In this document: piece by piece, positions 20,387 to 34,400 of the stretch
Layout of the letters: each line of letters opens with the position of its first letter
Numbering within the stretch: the first letter of the stretch is position 1
Assembly: GCA_030867875.1 (NCBI GenBank)
Contig: JAOWCC010000577.1
Span: 158,526,344-158,590,343, forward strand
DNA: 64,000 nucleotides
Source: Actinernus sp. WN-2022
Lineage: Eukaryota; Cnidaria; Anthozoa; Actiniaria; Actinernidae
Direction: 5' to 3'
The notes under the pieces: model-generated
Database searches by the model: none
Told to the model about the DNA's origin: nothing
The model's input: the letters and a program-made list of their open reading frames with translations, nothing else
Translations under genes and position numbers: made by a program

Positions 20387-21718
20387 CTGTGTCATCATAA
20401 TGCACTGTTAAAGTTTAGGAGACGCACCGCAACTGAACACGCGTTGTTACACAGACCCGTGTCTAGGGGAGTGCGATGGGTACGTACTGTACCCCATCCC
20501 TCCTCCACCACGGCCCGTCGAGGTTCGCGAAATGGGACCGACAGATCGATGAAACTGCGGAATACAAAATAATAAACCTTTCCATGGTAGTGTCTTATTC
20601 CGCCGCATAGTTAGCGCAGACCGAGTGTGTTTCTCGCAAAATGCAAGAAATGCCATTTCAGAGACCTTAGATGTTAGAAATTTATACGGATATTGCTTCC
20701 GAATCCCCCTAGCAGCTCGCGTTTGCAGCACTTGTCGGGCTCCTCGCAGCCCCATATCAAATCCTGAATATGTAGAGGAAATCAAATGCACGCGAGTGCT
20801 ATACGGGATTTATGGACAATGAGTGATATTTGGAAAGTTCTGATAACTGCACGAGCTTTAGGCGAGTGCAATCTGAGAACCGTTCAAAAATATCACCCAG
20901 TGCCTATAAACCAAGTATAGCACGAGCAGTTCATGCGATTTTTTTGTTTATAATATACTGAGCAAACATTTGCTGAGAGCGTGGAACTGTGCACTATTTA
21001 ACCTGTTTATGCGCTCGTTATTGACCAATTAGAATCCAGGTATTTTGTTGAATCTATTATAAGGGCCTGTATTATATACAATGGTACAGAATTAACGAAA
21101 GACCATAGTTGCAAACCAGGGCATTAGTGTTCTTTAGGAAATTTAACTATAAGCCTGGATTAAATTTTAACCGACGATTTATTTGTGAACTACTGATTAA
21201 AACCTATTAATTGATACGAAATTAGTAGGTTATGAGATTGGAGAAATATACCTTTTCCAAGAGAACCAAAATCATCGGATAAAATTTAATCCCGCATGAC
21301 ATATACTTGGTACAAGCACTCGATATAGCCGGCAAATACGGCGAATTATTTTCTAATGCTAAATCTTTCAGCGAATCCCCCCCGCACGAGCCTCCATCCA
21401 CCGTACAAGATGGCGGCTGTACAAACCGTTTTACAGAGTAGAACATTCTGTAAATTTGCACATTCACAGACATTTTGCAAACATTTTACAGAGTAGAACT
21501 AAATGTGTACATTTACAGATATTTTAACAAACATTTTACAAAGACTGTAGATTGATTGTAAAATGCTCATGTTTTACAGACGGTTTACATAGTTCTTCAA
21601 AGCCTGTCATGGTTTAATTTTTGCCAGTGAAACCACAAGAACGATCACTTTTGCTTTTCCTGTTTGATCATAAATTAGCGCCGTGTAAGTTCATTTGGGA
21701 AGCTAGTAATCTGCACGT
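20387..21718. other. Convergent intergenic region between the acyltransferase-like and giant cadherin genes
   Basis: Contains the 3' flanks of both genes. AATAAA at 20571-20576 is a candidate poly(A) signal for the + strand gene. TTTATT at 21178-21183 (AATAAA on the minus strand) is a candidate for the cadherin gene. A palindromic MITE lies at about 20784-20934. 21430-21590 has loosely repeated ACATTTTACA(G/A)A motifs related to 55380-55500. No further gene seen. Confidence 0.55.
20784..20934. mobile_element. Small MITE (CGAGTGCTATA ends)
   Basis: The left end GCACGCGAGTGCTATACGGG and the right end CCAAGTATAGCACGAGC are imperfect inverted copies. Internal inverted motifs AGTGATATTTGGAAAG and TTCAAAAATATCACCC support a folded element of about 150 bp. 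Confidence 0.6.
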
Positions 21719-22409
21719 TCATAATGTAGTTTCTTCATATATGTACGCATCGTAAGTAATATCCATGGTACTTCCTGATGAAATGCTTTTCTTGTCGTCT
21801 CGTCCATTTCGTTTTGGAAAAGCTGACTGCGCACTATCACTCTCAGAAGCCAGTTTGTCATAAACGTTATGAACAGCAGCATGTTCAGGGATATACATCC
21901 TCCGTGAACGAGTCAGTGGAGTAGTGAACCCCGACTTGAAGTCGTAAGGGTGAAGCGAACTACTTCCTGAGCTCTCCCGTAAATTCTGGTTAACTTCCGC
22001 CTTAGTTATCCGAATCGAATTATCATAATCCTGGAGTTCTTGCTCCGAGATAAAATTGATCGATATATCAAAGGCTTGAGTCTGTGGGTCCAGTAAGGTG
22101 TAATAGCCCTCAGGGTCGTCAAATGTTTGGGATAAAGTCTCGAGGATATCTGTATCCACGTCACTCGAGTGCGTCCCGTGAGGCGATCCCGGAGTGGAGG
22201 CGGCCGAGAGACTGGTACTAGAATAATACCCCACGTACTCGTCTCTGGGTGTAAAGGACGGTTTAATCATACCCTCTTCAGATAATTCTGAGTCGGAGTT
22301 CCCACCGTCGACTGCTCCTACAGCTCCTCCCCTAGAATACAACAATCGCTTTGATGAGTTCGCCGGTTCAATTATTAAAGGAGAACTGAATCCTAAATCA
22401 ATCCGACGA
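21719..22409 (-). CDS. Exon 12: cytoplasmic tail with C-terminal PDZ ligand ETTL
   Basis: Last exon, 691 nt, stop at 21719-21721. Encodes about 230 aa of Ser/Asp/Glu-rich sequence predicted to be disordered. It has possible endocytic YxxPhi motifs (YTLL, YDKL), a Ser/Thr-rich block (YYSSTSLSAASTPGSPHG) and the C-terminus DAYIYEETTL. The last four residues fit a class I PDZ ligand (S/T-x-hydrophobic). I see no classical-cadherin catenin-binding domain and no recognisable Fat/Dachsous tail motif. The acceptor at 22410-22411 was chosen because it gives the phase left by the TM exon; the open frame before it is intronic. Confidence 0.85.
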
Positions 22410-25400
22410 CTATACACATTTGTATTCAAGAGAAATAAGTTCTAGCAGCTATTTTATTTCTTTGTGGTGTACGTCTAAAAAGAGGAAATACGTTTTGCAG
22501 GTCGAAAAATAGCCGATTCTTCGCTGACAAAGCTAGTTAGTGTGGCGGCTCAATTCAGTGCTTTTTCCCCCGAATCGTACGTCATTCATACCATGGAAAA
22601 CAACCGCACCTTCAGCACAAAGAAAGCACAATAGTGCGCAATTATGACAAATCTAATTTATTCCCCGTATCATACGTCACAGATTACAGGAATTGAGCCG
22701 TCTGTACTTAGCGATGGTTGGGAGGAAGGTTTGCAGATTTTCTTTCCTCTGACGCAAAACACAGTAAAATAAATTTTGGTATGTGTCTTTTCATGTTTAG
22801 ATCTACTCATTGAGCTAAAGTTGATTTAAGGCTTCAGTTCTCCTTTAAGCAATTTGCCAGAAGAAGCAAGCAATGAATTGTGTGCGTGCTCGCATACTTG
22901 ATGCAAGATCACAGGCTAACCATCCTCACATTCTGTGTATATATTTGTCACTGATTCTACCTTTCTGGTAATCCTTTCTTTCTTAGCAGAGTATCCCATA
23001 ACCTTAGCCAGGAGCCCATAACCAGAAGCGTCTATATATCTCCTATACAGGTGTCACAGCGTTATAAAAAGTTGCGCTATTTTTAGATTATTTTCCCGCC
23101 AATTTGTGGGTTGCACCGTGGCGAAACAAAAGATGCTTCATTAGCTACGTTTGTTATACCAAACAACATGGCTGCTGCGCTTTTGTGATTTGATTCCCTT
23201 AGGAATAAATGCAACTCGACAATAGCGGGAAACCGTTCTAAAAATAACCTAACTTGTGAAAACGCTGTGACATAGGCTAAGTATGCGGGATAGACGCTCC
23301 TAGTTATGGGCTCCTGCCTTAGCCCATCCATAAATCCCGGAAAAAGTTAAGTAAATTATCATTTCGACTTGATTCAGTTGCGTTTTATTGCTTAAAATAA
23401 CTTGATTTGGGTTTTCGAGAAGTTTGGTTATCTCTGGTATGCGCGCTCACGATCTTGGGCTGCTGTAGCTCAACTCGGTAAGTTCGTAAAAAGTGAGAAA
23501 TACACAAAATGTGAGGATGGTTAACCTGTGGAAAAATTACCATATGGTTTATAAAATAGGTTCAATAGAACGCGCGCTCTCATTGGCTGTTACTATATGT
23601 GGCTGTATGAGCCTCTGTTTACACAGACATGAGATTTTCTTTTCTTTTGCTCATTTCTATTTCATTTCCAAGAGGCTCGTATTCTCGCAACTCTTTCGTG
23701 TTTACATTATTCAAATTAATGTAACACAGAAACTATTTTCTATTTCTTTAATATAAAGCATGTTGGGCCAGTGAACGTGTATTTGAGCATTTGTTTTACA
23801 AATTATCAAAATGTGAAAGGATTCCAGAGCTTAATTTTAATCTAAAATAGCAAAGTTTAAATACAAAAAGATTCACGATAAGCAGTCTTTAAGACCTTAA
23901 CGTAAGATCTGCCATTCTGTAGGACATTCAGGAAGCACATTTTTGTCGCCGTGTCATTCTCGTTCCCAGTGCCTCTTCAACTTAACTGAAAAATCGGAGT
24001 CTCTGGTAATACACAAATGGGGCAAGATTGTGATTGGCTGTTGAACAACGGCTGCGCGAAGTTCAAAAAGTTAAAACTCTTCACGCACCCCGACGGTTGC
24101 CCTGTATCTCGATTTCCATTGGCCGAGAAAAACGAAACGGTAAACATTGTAGATTTCAGATTGTTCATTTCCTATTGTTAACGGCAAGAGACAAGAGGAC
24201 GCTGCAAAGCGAGGAAAATAAAATAAATTCCCTTCTTCAAGGGTAAAGATCAAAGCTTTCTTTAGTATAAACACAAAGCTAAATATAGCTACATCATCTG
24301 TTCTGCTGTTGGACAGACCTAATCTGGGAGATGCACGCTCCTGGCAATGGGCTCCTGGTATAAATTATAAGGTAGATTTATTGAACGGTAATTTCAAAGT
24401 CTTCTGTGCAGTTCAGAAAATAATAAGAAGACAAAGCCGGAGTTTTTAAACCGAAACCGTGTCAATATTTTGAATCTTTATAAATCTTTACTTCGCCAGC
24501 ACCGACTGAACTGACTGAAGGCGGATAGAAGAAGAGATGCAAACAATCCGTTAAGTAAACCCGAGTGTTCGATATGCATCATTTTCTGGAATTTCCGTTC
24601 TGTTTTTATTTGTATAAAGTCTACTGCATAACATTGTTTCAATTCTGTGATTTTTGAATTGCACTGTAACGGGCGGAAGTGAAGTTTTCTACTGGCATGC
24701 GCAGTTTCAATATCCTAGAATCTAGGACATCCGGTTTATGTCTTACCAGAGCCACCGATTTTTCAGTTAAGTTGAGGAGGCACTGGGAACGAGAATGAGC
24801 CTGCAGTTAGTTTTATGGAGTCAATCCGCCATCAAGATATCCTACGACTTACATTACGGCGACATCGTATCTTCTCTTTCTACTCTCCCTTCTGTAAAGA
24901 TCAAAAAATCATTTTATTATGTAGCAAAGTAATTTCGCGAGCTATGATTGGTCAATTTGCGGTCCATAACTTCCCGTACGGACCTTCCTCCCACTTCCGG
25001 TCTCGAAGCAAATGAAGAAGCCATATAATAAACATCTTATTAACTTCATTTGCTCGGTCCGTACCGCAAGTTATGGATTCTCGCTCCGCGCTTGGGCCAG
25101 AAATGCATGAACCGTATTTGTTTCTATCTCTCATCAATATCATGCTTAAGTCTGATGAGAGCTTGAATCGGCACTTTCTCGAAGAACGGAGTCTGTGCAA
25201 TGTTATTGTGAGGGAGAACGAGCTTCATAATTTTCACACTCGTAGTTCCAATGAGCTAGGACTTCTTCTGTCACTTTAGCGTGGGCTTTATAAATGGGGG
25301 TCTGGAGCCACCTACCATAGCTTTTTTGGAATATTGGACAACACTGATTTACTTGCCATTGATTCCAATATGAAGCTATTAGGTCGAAATGGCTTTAGAC

Positions 25401-28400
25401 TTCTTCTATATTTTGAAGAATGAAGATGTCGCTGTTTGGTAAGATTTCCCGGCATGATTTGCGGTCGTTATGGATAAATTTAGCTTGCAGTGAAGTACTT
25501 ATGGACAGAATGGCTTGGTGCGGGGCAAGTTTAGTTGTTGGGAGACAGCCGTGAGGTTAGTGCAAACATGAAACTCTAAATGTTATGTGAAATATGCATT
25601 TTTGAGAGAAAATTTAGAATCTGAGGAGAAATAATTATTTTTGGAAGTGCTATTTTAGTCTTTTTTTCTGAAATGAAATAATGTAACCTGTAGTTAACTT
25701 ATGCAAGGAAAGGAGGATTTAGATGAAATTATGCTTTGTTAACATGCCCAATGCAGTTCACTAGGATGACTTGTCTATACATTATGGTTTGTGGGAATCT
25801 CAGGGCCTTGCTCTTTAAACTTAGCCAGACTGAAACTCCCAAATCAAGTAACCGGTAAAATATGGAAAATTCCGTATGTGGGCATGAAAGGGTTAAATGT
25901 AATTTAACGATATCGCAACATATCGTAACCAGACGTGATGTACACCAGAAGGGTTGCAGAAAATTTAATTGCGATCAGTTTAGCAGATTCACTCGTTTCT
26001 ACGAAAATAATCAGGATTAAAATAGGCATGCACTTTCACGATCATGCACTGTCAATGTATTTTGTTTCATCGGCCCTCGGTCAAACGGTTTCAACTGATC
26101 TGTTCAACATTCTAAAGGCCTTATGCATGATGACGTCATACTTTTGTCATCACCACCAAGCCTCACTTTTGTGTTGAGAGGAAATGCCGCGCCAAAGTGA
26201 GGCTTGGTGGTGATCACGTGACATCATCATGTATAAGGCCTATTAACTGCTACTATTCTTTAGACATTTAGCTTTATTTGCACATATTATACTACAGTAA
26301 AATTATTACAGTTTAAATAGGACTAATATACTTATAGTCAGAAAAAAGGAGAGGCTAGTTAAGGAAATACTTGGAAAAAATAAGTAAATGTGCATAGTGG
26401 CCAAAGTAGCCTAGGCTTTCGAGTTGACCACTACATTACCACTACACCACTTCTCGGAAATGTTTTCAAACTTTCTTCATTGAGAAAGTACATGGCCCAA
26501 TTCCGAATGTTTTGCGACTTTACCTTGATTCTTTCCAGACGAACATACAAAGCAAAATTGCCAAGATTACCAGAAAGATGCATACGACAACGACGAGCTT
26601 TGTTAAATCTGAAAAGAGACAATAAATTATCCCATGAAAAATCAGTTTGGAAAATAAAACAAAAACAATATGTCGGTTCAACAAGCGGGGAGACTTCATA
26701 GTATTCAAGCTTAAACGGTTCTAGAAGTTCTTTGACGTAAGATAGCAACTTAATAGACAAGTTTCGTACTCTCACGGACGAGCTGGGAAGATGAGTCCTC
26801 ACTGGAAGTTCATGCGGGAAAATTCACTAAAAGCAATTTAGTATTAGAAGAGATCCCCCCGTTTTAGCCTCCATCGAAGGTTCGTTCCAGCTCGTCCGTG
26901 AGAATACGAAACTTATTTACATGCACATCGCGGCAAAACGTTACGCTCCGCTGGCCGAAATAACGAAGGCTCTTGAGTTCAAATAACAAGTTTCCGAGGT
27001 AAATAATTTTATAACTTAGTGACTTATAGTGAACTGCAAATGAAGAAACCTTCAATCTGTTAAAGTCTAAGGCTTATCTTTTAAAGTAGTTTTCTTGTTT
27101 TTCGCGAAAGATTTCACGTAAATACGCGTACGTGCTTAAAACTAGAAACAGGGGTGATTGCCTCTGTTTCCTTTAGTATCGGCGGGAAAATGGGGCATGC
27201 GCGTGACGTTTTGCCGCTGCGTAATTTACATGCAGTAACTGTTTTAGTTGACAAACTGTTTGCCATAAAAATAAAATAAGTAAACAATACGAGTAAGAAA
27301 CGCCAAAAATGTTAATAAAAAATACAAATAACAATGTCTAATAACCAGATGCAAGTAAATGAGATTTAATGTTATATTAATGTTATGTTAATATTATGTT
27401 AATTGCTATATAAATGTTCTCTGATAACACCACGAAGAAAGGGATTCGATGTTAGCGTTGTTCTAATGGGCTTTTATCGCACGGCGGCCATGTTGAGTCC
27501 CAGGAGAATAAAAACCATTGTTTTCGTCCGGTAAACTCGTTCTGAAACCAACCAGTGCGAGGCTACAGGGGCCAAAACTATTGTTTTATCCAAGATGGCC
27601 GAACTGCGATAACAGCCCATACTTCATCCTTGTTGTCTTCTGTTTAACAGATGCTCGTCAATCAACGCGCGCATGTGCCGGCGTAAACAGTGAGGAAAAT
27701 AAGAAGTATTTTCTCCTAAACAAACTGCATTTTGCCGCGACTCGTTGCGAATGTATAAAATGAAGCATTTTGTTTGCAAAACTTAACTAAAATAATCATA
27801 TTTTCAAGTAAGGAAAACTCGTAAATATTCTCGGGTAACTTATGCCAGCACTAACCTTCTTTCACAATTCGCTGTGGTGATACAACAGCAACAGGCGTCT
27901 CATTCTTTGCAGTGGTATGAATTCGCAGAGTTATACTACTCGAAAGTGGAGGATTCCCATAATCCCTTGCTGTCACTGTTACATTGTACTGACATCTTGA
28001 GGCCAGCGCGCCTGCAACGCGTAGAGTTCCCGTATGTTCATCCATACCAAATATCCCGTATGTATGATTTGTACATTTTTGGTTCTCCTTGCTATGTTGC
28101 GGTGCCCATCCCGTTACCAAGGGGATGGAAAAGGAGATCTTCCCGCCATACCCACTGTCTTTATCGCTGGCTTTTACTATTGTTACGATTGTTCCAATGG
28201 CTGTGTTCCAGTCCAAAGTGAGTGGAACCTGACAACGAAATGTTAAATATTGAAATGCTACACTCAGTTGGAAATAATTAATTTTATTTTAAAGAATTTA
28301 TATAATAAACAACTAAAAGGCTCGCCAAAATAAGAATGGCACGTAAAAATACAATAATTAATGCAACCGTTATTTAATAACCTCGATGTATTATACTATT

Positions 28401-31400
28401 TTGCTATATAGCATCACCCACTGATGGAGTATAATAAAAAGTCAAAATAAATTAACAACCAAATTTCAATAAGTCTGCAAAAATAATCGATTGAGTGTCA
28501 TAAAACCAAAACCAAGACAATAGTCCTTTTTCAAAATCACGTGACGTTTGGTTACTGCTGGCCAAAAATAGTGAAGGCTCGTATTGGAAGGACAACGTTT
28601 CCAATATGGTAGAGCCACTTTCAGTCGCAAGTACGAATAAGCATCAGTTGTAATGAAAAGGCATGATGACTGATCCTACAGCACTTGGTCGCCGAGATCG
28701 CTGCCATATTGAAAAGTTTGTCCTTCCAGTACGTGATTTTGAAAAAGGACTATTGCAGAGCCAATCACGGCTCGAGCAAGTAAAAACGCAATGAGCCAAT
28801 CACGAGCTGAAGTAATTCGTTTTACTCGAACCAATCAAGAGGAAAAGTAAACGCAATCGTGGTAACCCTCGCTACAACGAAAATCAGTTGCGTGACGGAC
28901 CAAATCAATGTTTGGTTTTAGTTTAGAACTTGATTGGCTGATAATAACAAAACATTTTTCACAGCCAATAGAAACGCTAAGCAAATGCAAAACCAAAGCA
29001 ATCACTCATTACTTTCGACACTCAATGGAAAAGCATTCTAGAGTGATTTTACTTAACCCGTGAAATAGATAGAAGCGTATTACACACTATTACACTCTAA
29101 TTATTTTATTCTCTTTTGTGTTTATCTTGGTATTACACACTAACTAATAGTTTCTGTTTCACGGGTCAAGTAAAATCACTCTAACTCTAATTACCAATAC
29201 CAATAACTAATAGTTATAACCATTATATAACTACTTTATCACATCTTCCAAACCAAGCAGGCAGCACGACATTTAGTTGGTGATTTTCTTGATACAAACT
29301 CACAAGGTTTTCATACAAATGACTGGAAAAGGTGCTTTGTGAGATATTGACTAAGACAGTATTAAAGTAGACGAGTACTTCCCAAGTACGGTGCACTAAC
29401 AGTTGTAATATTGACGTTCTTGAATCGAAACAAAGGTACTCCATCATTAGAGTCCAATACGTTGATGTGTACGATGGCTGGATGTGAGTAGTTAAGACTC
29501 TGGTGTCCACTTTCCGATACAATGATGGTTAAATGGTAAGATGCCTTCGTCTCAAAGTCTAAGGTATTATTTAATGTTAGAACCCCATCGTGGTTTATTT
29601 CAAAGATATTGCCTACATTCCCTGTGATTATGACGAAGGAGAAATTTACTCTTCCTGGACTGTCAGCGTCTTTTGCTGTCAAGGAAATCAACGATGTTCC
29701 CACGCGAGTGGCTTCCGATACCACTGCACTGTATTCGATTGGTTCGAAATGCGGTCGGTTGTCGTTCGTGTTCAAAACTGAAATAACTACGACGCACGAA
29801 GCAATGTTCGGCGTCGTTACGTCGTGGGCAAATACTCGGAATCGGTAAATTGACGACTTTTCGAAATCAAGGCGTGATATCAAGATTAATTGACCAGTTC
29901 GGTTATCAATACTGAAATGACGACTGGTAGACTCGTTAATGTCGTCGAGAAAGTAGAATATCTTGCTTTTGTTACCATGATCTTTATCGACGGCGCACAC
30001 GCGCAGAATTAAATATCCTACAGCTGCGTTTTCGGGTACACTCCTTGAGTAGATTGCACGAGAGAATGCTGGATTGTTATCGTTGATGTTAATCACAAGT
30101 ATTAGAACCACGGCAGGTTGTACGCATGTAAGTGACGTCACACCGTTATCTTTAACCTTCATAGTCAGATTGAACAATGATGTTGTCTCAAAATCAAGGG
30201 ATTTTTTAATCAAGATGTCACCTCTGTTCGTGATGGAAAAGGAGTCGTGGATGTTACCCTCAGAAATGGACAGCGTTAAGTTTGCGTTATTTCCACTATC
30301 ACTATCCAGTGCAGTAACTCGTAATATTGAACTTCCAAGAGGTACATCTTCCCGAACGCTCGTCTTATAGAATACTGGATCAAAATAAGGATGATTATCA
30401 TTGACATCTAAAATGTTTATTAGCAGCGCTGTGACTCCCTTGTTGTGTCCCTCGCCACCATCAGTAGCGAACACATTAACTTTATACGATGACATCTTCT
30501 CGTAATCCAGTGACTCCCTTACTGTTATTTCTCCTGTGCGATTGTTCAGCTTGAATTCCTTGTGAAAGGATTCATCTTTAACTGAATAATATAAAACCTG
30601 ATTCGTGCTATCGTCTCTGTCAGTGGCATTTATAGTAAGAACATGCGCACCAGCGCTGGCGTTCTCGTGGATATTAACAACATACTGATCACGTTCAAAC
30701 ATTGGTCCGTTGTCGTTAACGTCAATCAACGAGACCTGCACCACCGCAGGTTCAATGGAATTCATTGGTGGATTACCGCTATCTTCTACAGTAATCACAA
30801 GAATGTACTGTTTGATATCTTCAAAATCCAGCGAATTATTGATGGTGATAATTCCTTTATCATCGATTAAAAACTGGCCAAGAGGATTCCCTTTAGAAAT
30901 CGAGAATCTTACCATTCCGTTGACACCACTATCTCTATCCACCGCCGTAACTTGAACAAGTATTGTTCCTTTTTGCGCATTTTCGACAACGGTGGCTCGG
31001 TATTGTAGTGGATTAAAGAAAGGCCGGTTGTCATTATTGTTGGTGACAGTGATTTTAACTGCTGAAGATCCCATTAAGTGTCCTTCACCCTTATCAATAG
31101 CAAACACCTCAAAACTGTACGACGGCCTTTCCTCGTGATTGACAAGTTGTTTCACTGTGATTTCTCCAGTCGCGTTGTTCATGTTAAACTTTTCTTTAAC
31201 ACTGATGTCTCTTATCAGGTAAACAAAATCTCCATTTGTGCCCTCATCTTTGTCTTTAGCAACAACAGAAATAACATAATCACCGATACTTGCGTTTTCA
31301 GAGATACTTACAGAATATAGATCGTACTGAAATACGGGCATGTTGTCATTCACATCAGTCACGGTGATCAAAACAAGTGCCGGAGTCCTTGCGCTCAACA

Positions 31401-34400
31401 TCGGGTAACCAGCGTCTTGTGCGGTGACACTCAAATTATAGTTAGAGACAGACTCGCGATCTAGTCCCCTCGACGTCCGAATAATTCCGGATTCGGAGTC
31501 TACTGAGAATGTATTACTACCACTCTCATTTACAATAGTATAAAGGAGTCTTGCATTGAGACTTGAGTCCCTATCGGTCGCTTGAATCCTCAACAAGTCC
31601 GTACCAATACTGGTTGCCTCAGAGACTTCAAGTCTATAAAATTTCTGAATGAATTCCGGCGCATTGTCGTTTATGTCAAATATATAGATTTGGACATGCG
31701 CAAAAGATATGCGCGGTGGATTGCCGTTGTCTTCTGCGACGACTATGAAATCGTAACTAGTCTTATTCTCGTAATCAAGCTCTCCTAAAGTTCTGATTTC
31801 TCCAGTATGGTTATTTATTTCGAACTTTTGCCTGGCATTTTGAGTGGCAATAGAATGCAATACCAAACCATTTATATTGCTATCGGCATCTGTGGCTCTA
31901 ACAGTGATTACGAAGCTTCCAACTGTCACATTTTCTAGTACGGTAATCCTATAAAGACTTTGCGTAAACTTTGGCGAATTATCGTTGGCATCGATGATAG
32001 AAATCATGATCACTGCAGACATAACAGAGCTTCGACGCCGTTGACCCAAGTCAGTCGCCATAATGCTTAGATTATAGAACTTAACCGCCTCGAAGTCAAG
32101 ACTTTTACTCAAGAATACCATCCCGTAGTCATTGACGCGAAACGTGTCATTCATATTTCCATCAACTGCTGTGTATATAACTTCTCCATTTGTTGTACTA
32201 TCGACGTCCGAGGCGGTGACACATGCGACAAGGGTTCCTATTTCTGTTGCCTCTGACAGTTTAGCAGTAGAGACCCGAGGTTTAAACACTGGGTAATTAT
32301 CATTCACGTCAGTTATAGTAATGATAACCAAACTCGAACCAACATGCGCAACGTCTCCTTCGTCTTCAGCGAATACCTGAAATCTAAACATTCTTGTTCG
32401 CTCGTAATCTAGAAGGTCCATTACAGCTATATTCCCAGTTCTGTTATCAATAGTAAATTGTTGCCTTATGACTTCATCACCGATGAAGTAACGGAGCTTC
32501 TTATTTTGTTTGAGGTCTTTGTCCACGGCGCTGACGTGTACTACTAGTGATCCAATGGGTGTATCCTCAGGAACAGTTGAATTGTACGTGGCGTTAGTAA
32601 ATTGAGGAATATTGTCATTGGCGTCGACTATAGTAATGTGGACAAAAGCTGAGTCAAAAGCAACTAAATATGGCAAACCGCTATCTCTAACCGATACAGA
32701 GAGGTTGTATTTGTCTTTGAGTTCTCGGTTTACTCGTTGTGCGAGTACAATTGCACCAGTTTCGGTGTCGATCTCAAATGCCTTATTTAGATTCCCAGCT
32801 ATGATGGCATAGACAAGCTTAGCGTTTGAGCCCAAATCACGATCACTTGCTCTTACCGTGAGGATATTCGTCCCGGGTTCCGTCGACTCAGATATTTGAA
32901 TGGCGTAGAGACCGGATTCGAATATAGGTCGATTGTCATTGACGTCAAGTAATACGACATGGACATGCGCAGTAGCCGTTCGGGAGGGTTTTCCTAGGTC
33001 TTGCGCAAGTACTAGAAAGTTGTATTCTGGCTCCATTTCGCGGTCTAACGCTCCCGAGACGTTTACAATGCCATTTGAGTCATTGATGCTGAATTTAGCT
33101 TTTACAGACGTTGTGACAATGGAATAAAAGACGTTTCCATTTTGTCCACTGTCCTTGTCGGACGCAAATGCAGTTAAAATGTTCAATCCTATTGTTGTAT
33201 TTTCTAAAACCTCGACGGTATATTCTGTTTTATTGAACTTCGGTGAATTGTCATTTGTATCAGTAACTTCGATATGTATTTTTGCTGGTTGTAAAGAGCT
33301 CAGTTGTGGTTTACCATTATCACTGGCCTGAATGGACAAATTGTACGAATGAACCTGTTCATAATCTAAGCCCTTCTTCAAGACAACAAACCCTTGTTCG
33401 TTTATGATGAATCTAGAGTCGTTGTTTCCTCTTGTAATTTCAAACAAAATCCTCGAGTTGGATGAATCGTCTGCATCAGTGGCAGTGACATAGGTAACTG
33501 TTCTGCCGACCTCGGAATCTTCAGCAATTCTCACGAAATATGTGCTGGGCCTGAAGATCGGTTCATTGTCATTGATGTCCGTAATTCTTACGTCCACCAA
33601 GCAGAAACCCAGGTGAGGACCTGTCCCACTGTCTTTGGCAAACACTTCAAACCTGTAACTTTCACGTGTCTCGAAATCCAAACCATCTCTCACGATAACC
33701 TGTCCATTATCAACAGAAAATACCGAGCTTGCTAAAGGATCAGAAATGAAATATTTTATTTGACCATTAGGGCCAATGTCTGCTTCTACTGCATGTACAC
33801 GAATCACAGCTGTTCCTGAAGTAGTATTTTCTGGAATAGTTACATTGTAGTAGTCTTTAAGAAATCGCGGGACGTTATCATTGACGTCACTAACTGTAAT
33901 TGTCACCGTGGTGTCGTTCAAAGCTGTCAGCAGTGGCAATCCTGCGTCTGTTGCCATGACAACCAAAATATATTCTCGTTTGGTTTCCCTATCCAGGGTT
34001 TTAGCCAACCTTATTTCTCCCGAAGAAGGGTCTATTGTGAATGTGCCATTAATATTACCAGTCCGTACGGAGTACCTAATAACAGCATTGGGTCCGCTAT
34101 CCTTATCCAGAGCTATAACCTTATGGATAAGTGTGCCTACCTCAGCCGCTTCCGATATTACCACGTGCGTATAGTTGGTGATGAAAACTGGAACGTTGTC
34201 GTTGATATCGAGAATGGTAATGTGCGCATTCGCATAAGAAATCCGAGGAGATTCTCCTAGGTCATGTGCTATTACAGTGATATCGTAAGATTGTCTTTCT
34301 TCGAAGTCGAAGCTTGATACTACTGTAACATTGCCATAAACTTTGTCAATTTCAAATTTGCCTGCAGTAGAAGGAGTGGCTGTAATTGAATACTCGATTT

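Larger units (their letters stand above)
22410..26523 (-). other. Giant cadherin gene, intron 11 (TE-filled)
   Basis: A 4.1 kb intron between the TM exon and the tail exon. Holds nested MITEs (22911-23531 with 23010-23316), a TIR element (23955-24797), an imperfect inverted repeat (24959-25078, GTCCATAACTTCCCGTACGG versus GTCCGTACCGCAAGTTATGG) and a palindromic MITE (26116-26241). No coding exon seen; an open frame at 25073-25279 matches nothing I know. Confidence 0.75.
28229..29400 (-). other. Giant cadherin gene, intron 9 (three MITEs)
   Basis: Almost entirely mobile: 28489-29026 is a MITE of the ATTGAGTGTCG family, into which a second TIR element (28518-28753) is inserted; 29039-29187 is an unrelated palindromic MITE. 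28229-28488 is AT-rich without identified features. Confidence 0.7.
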
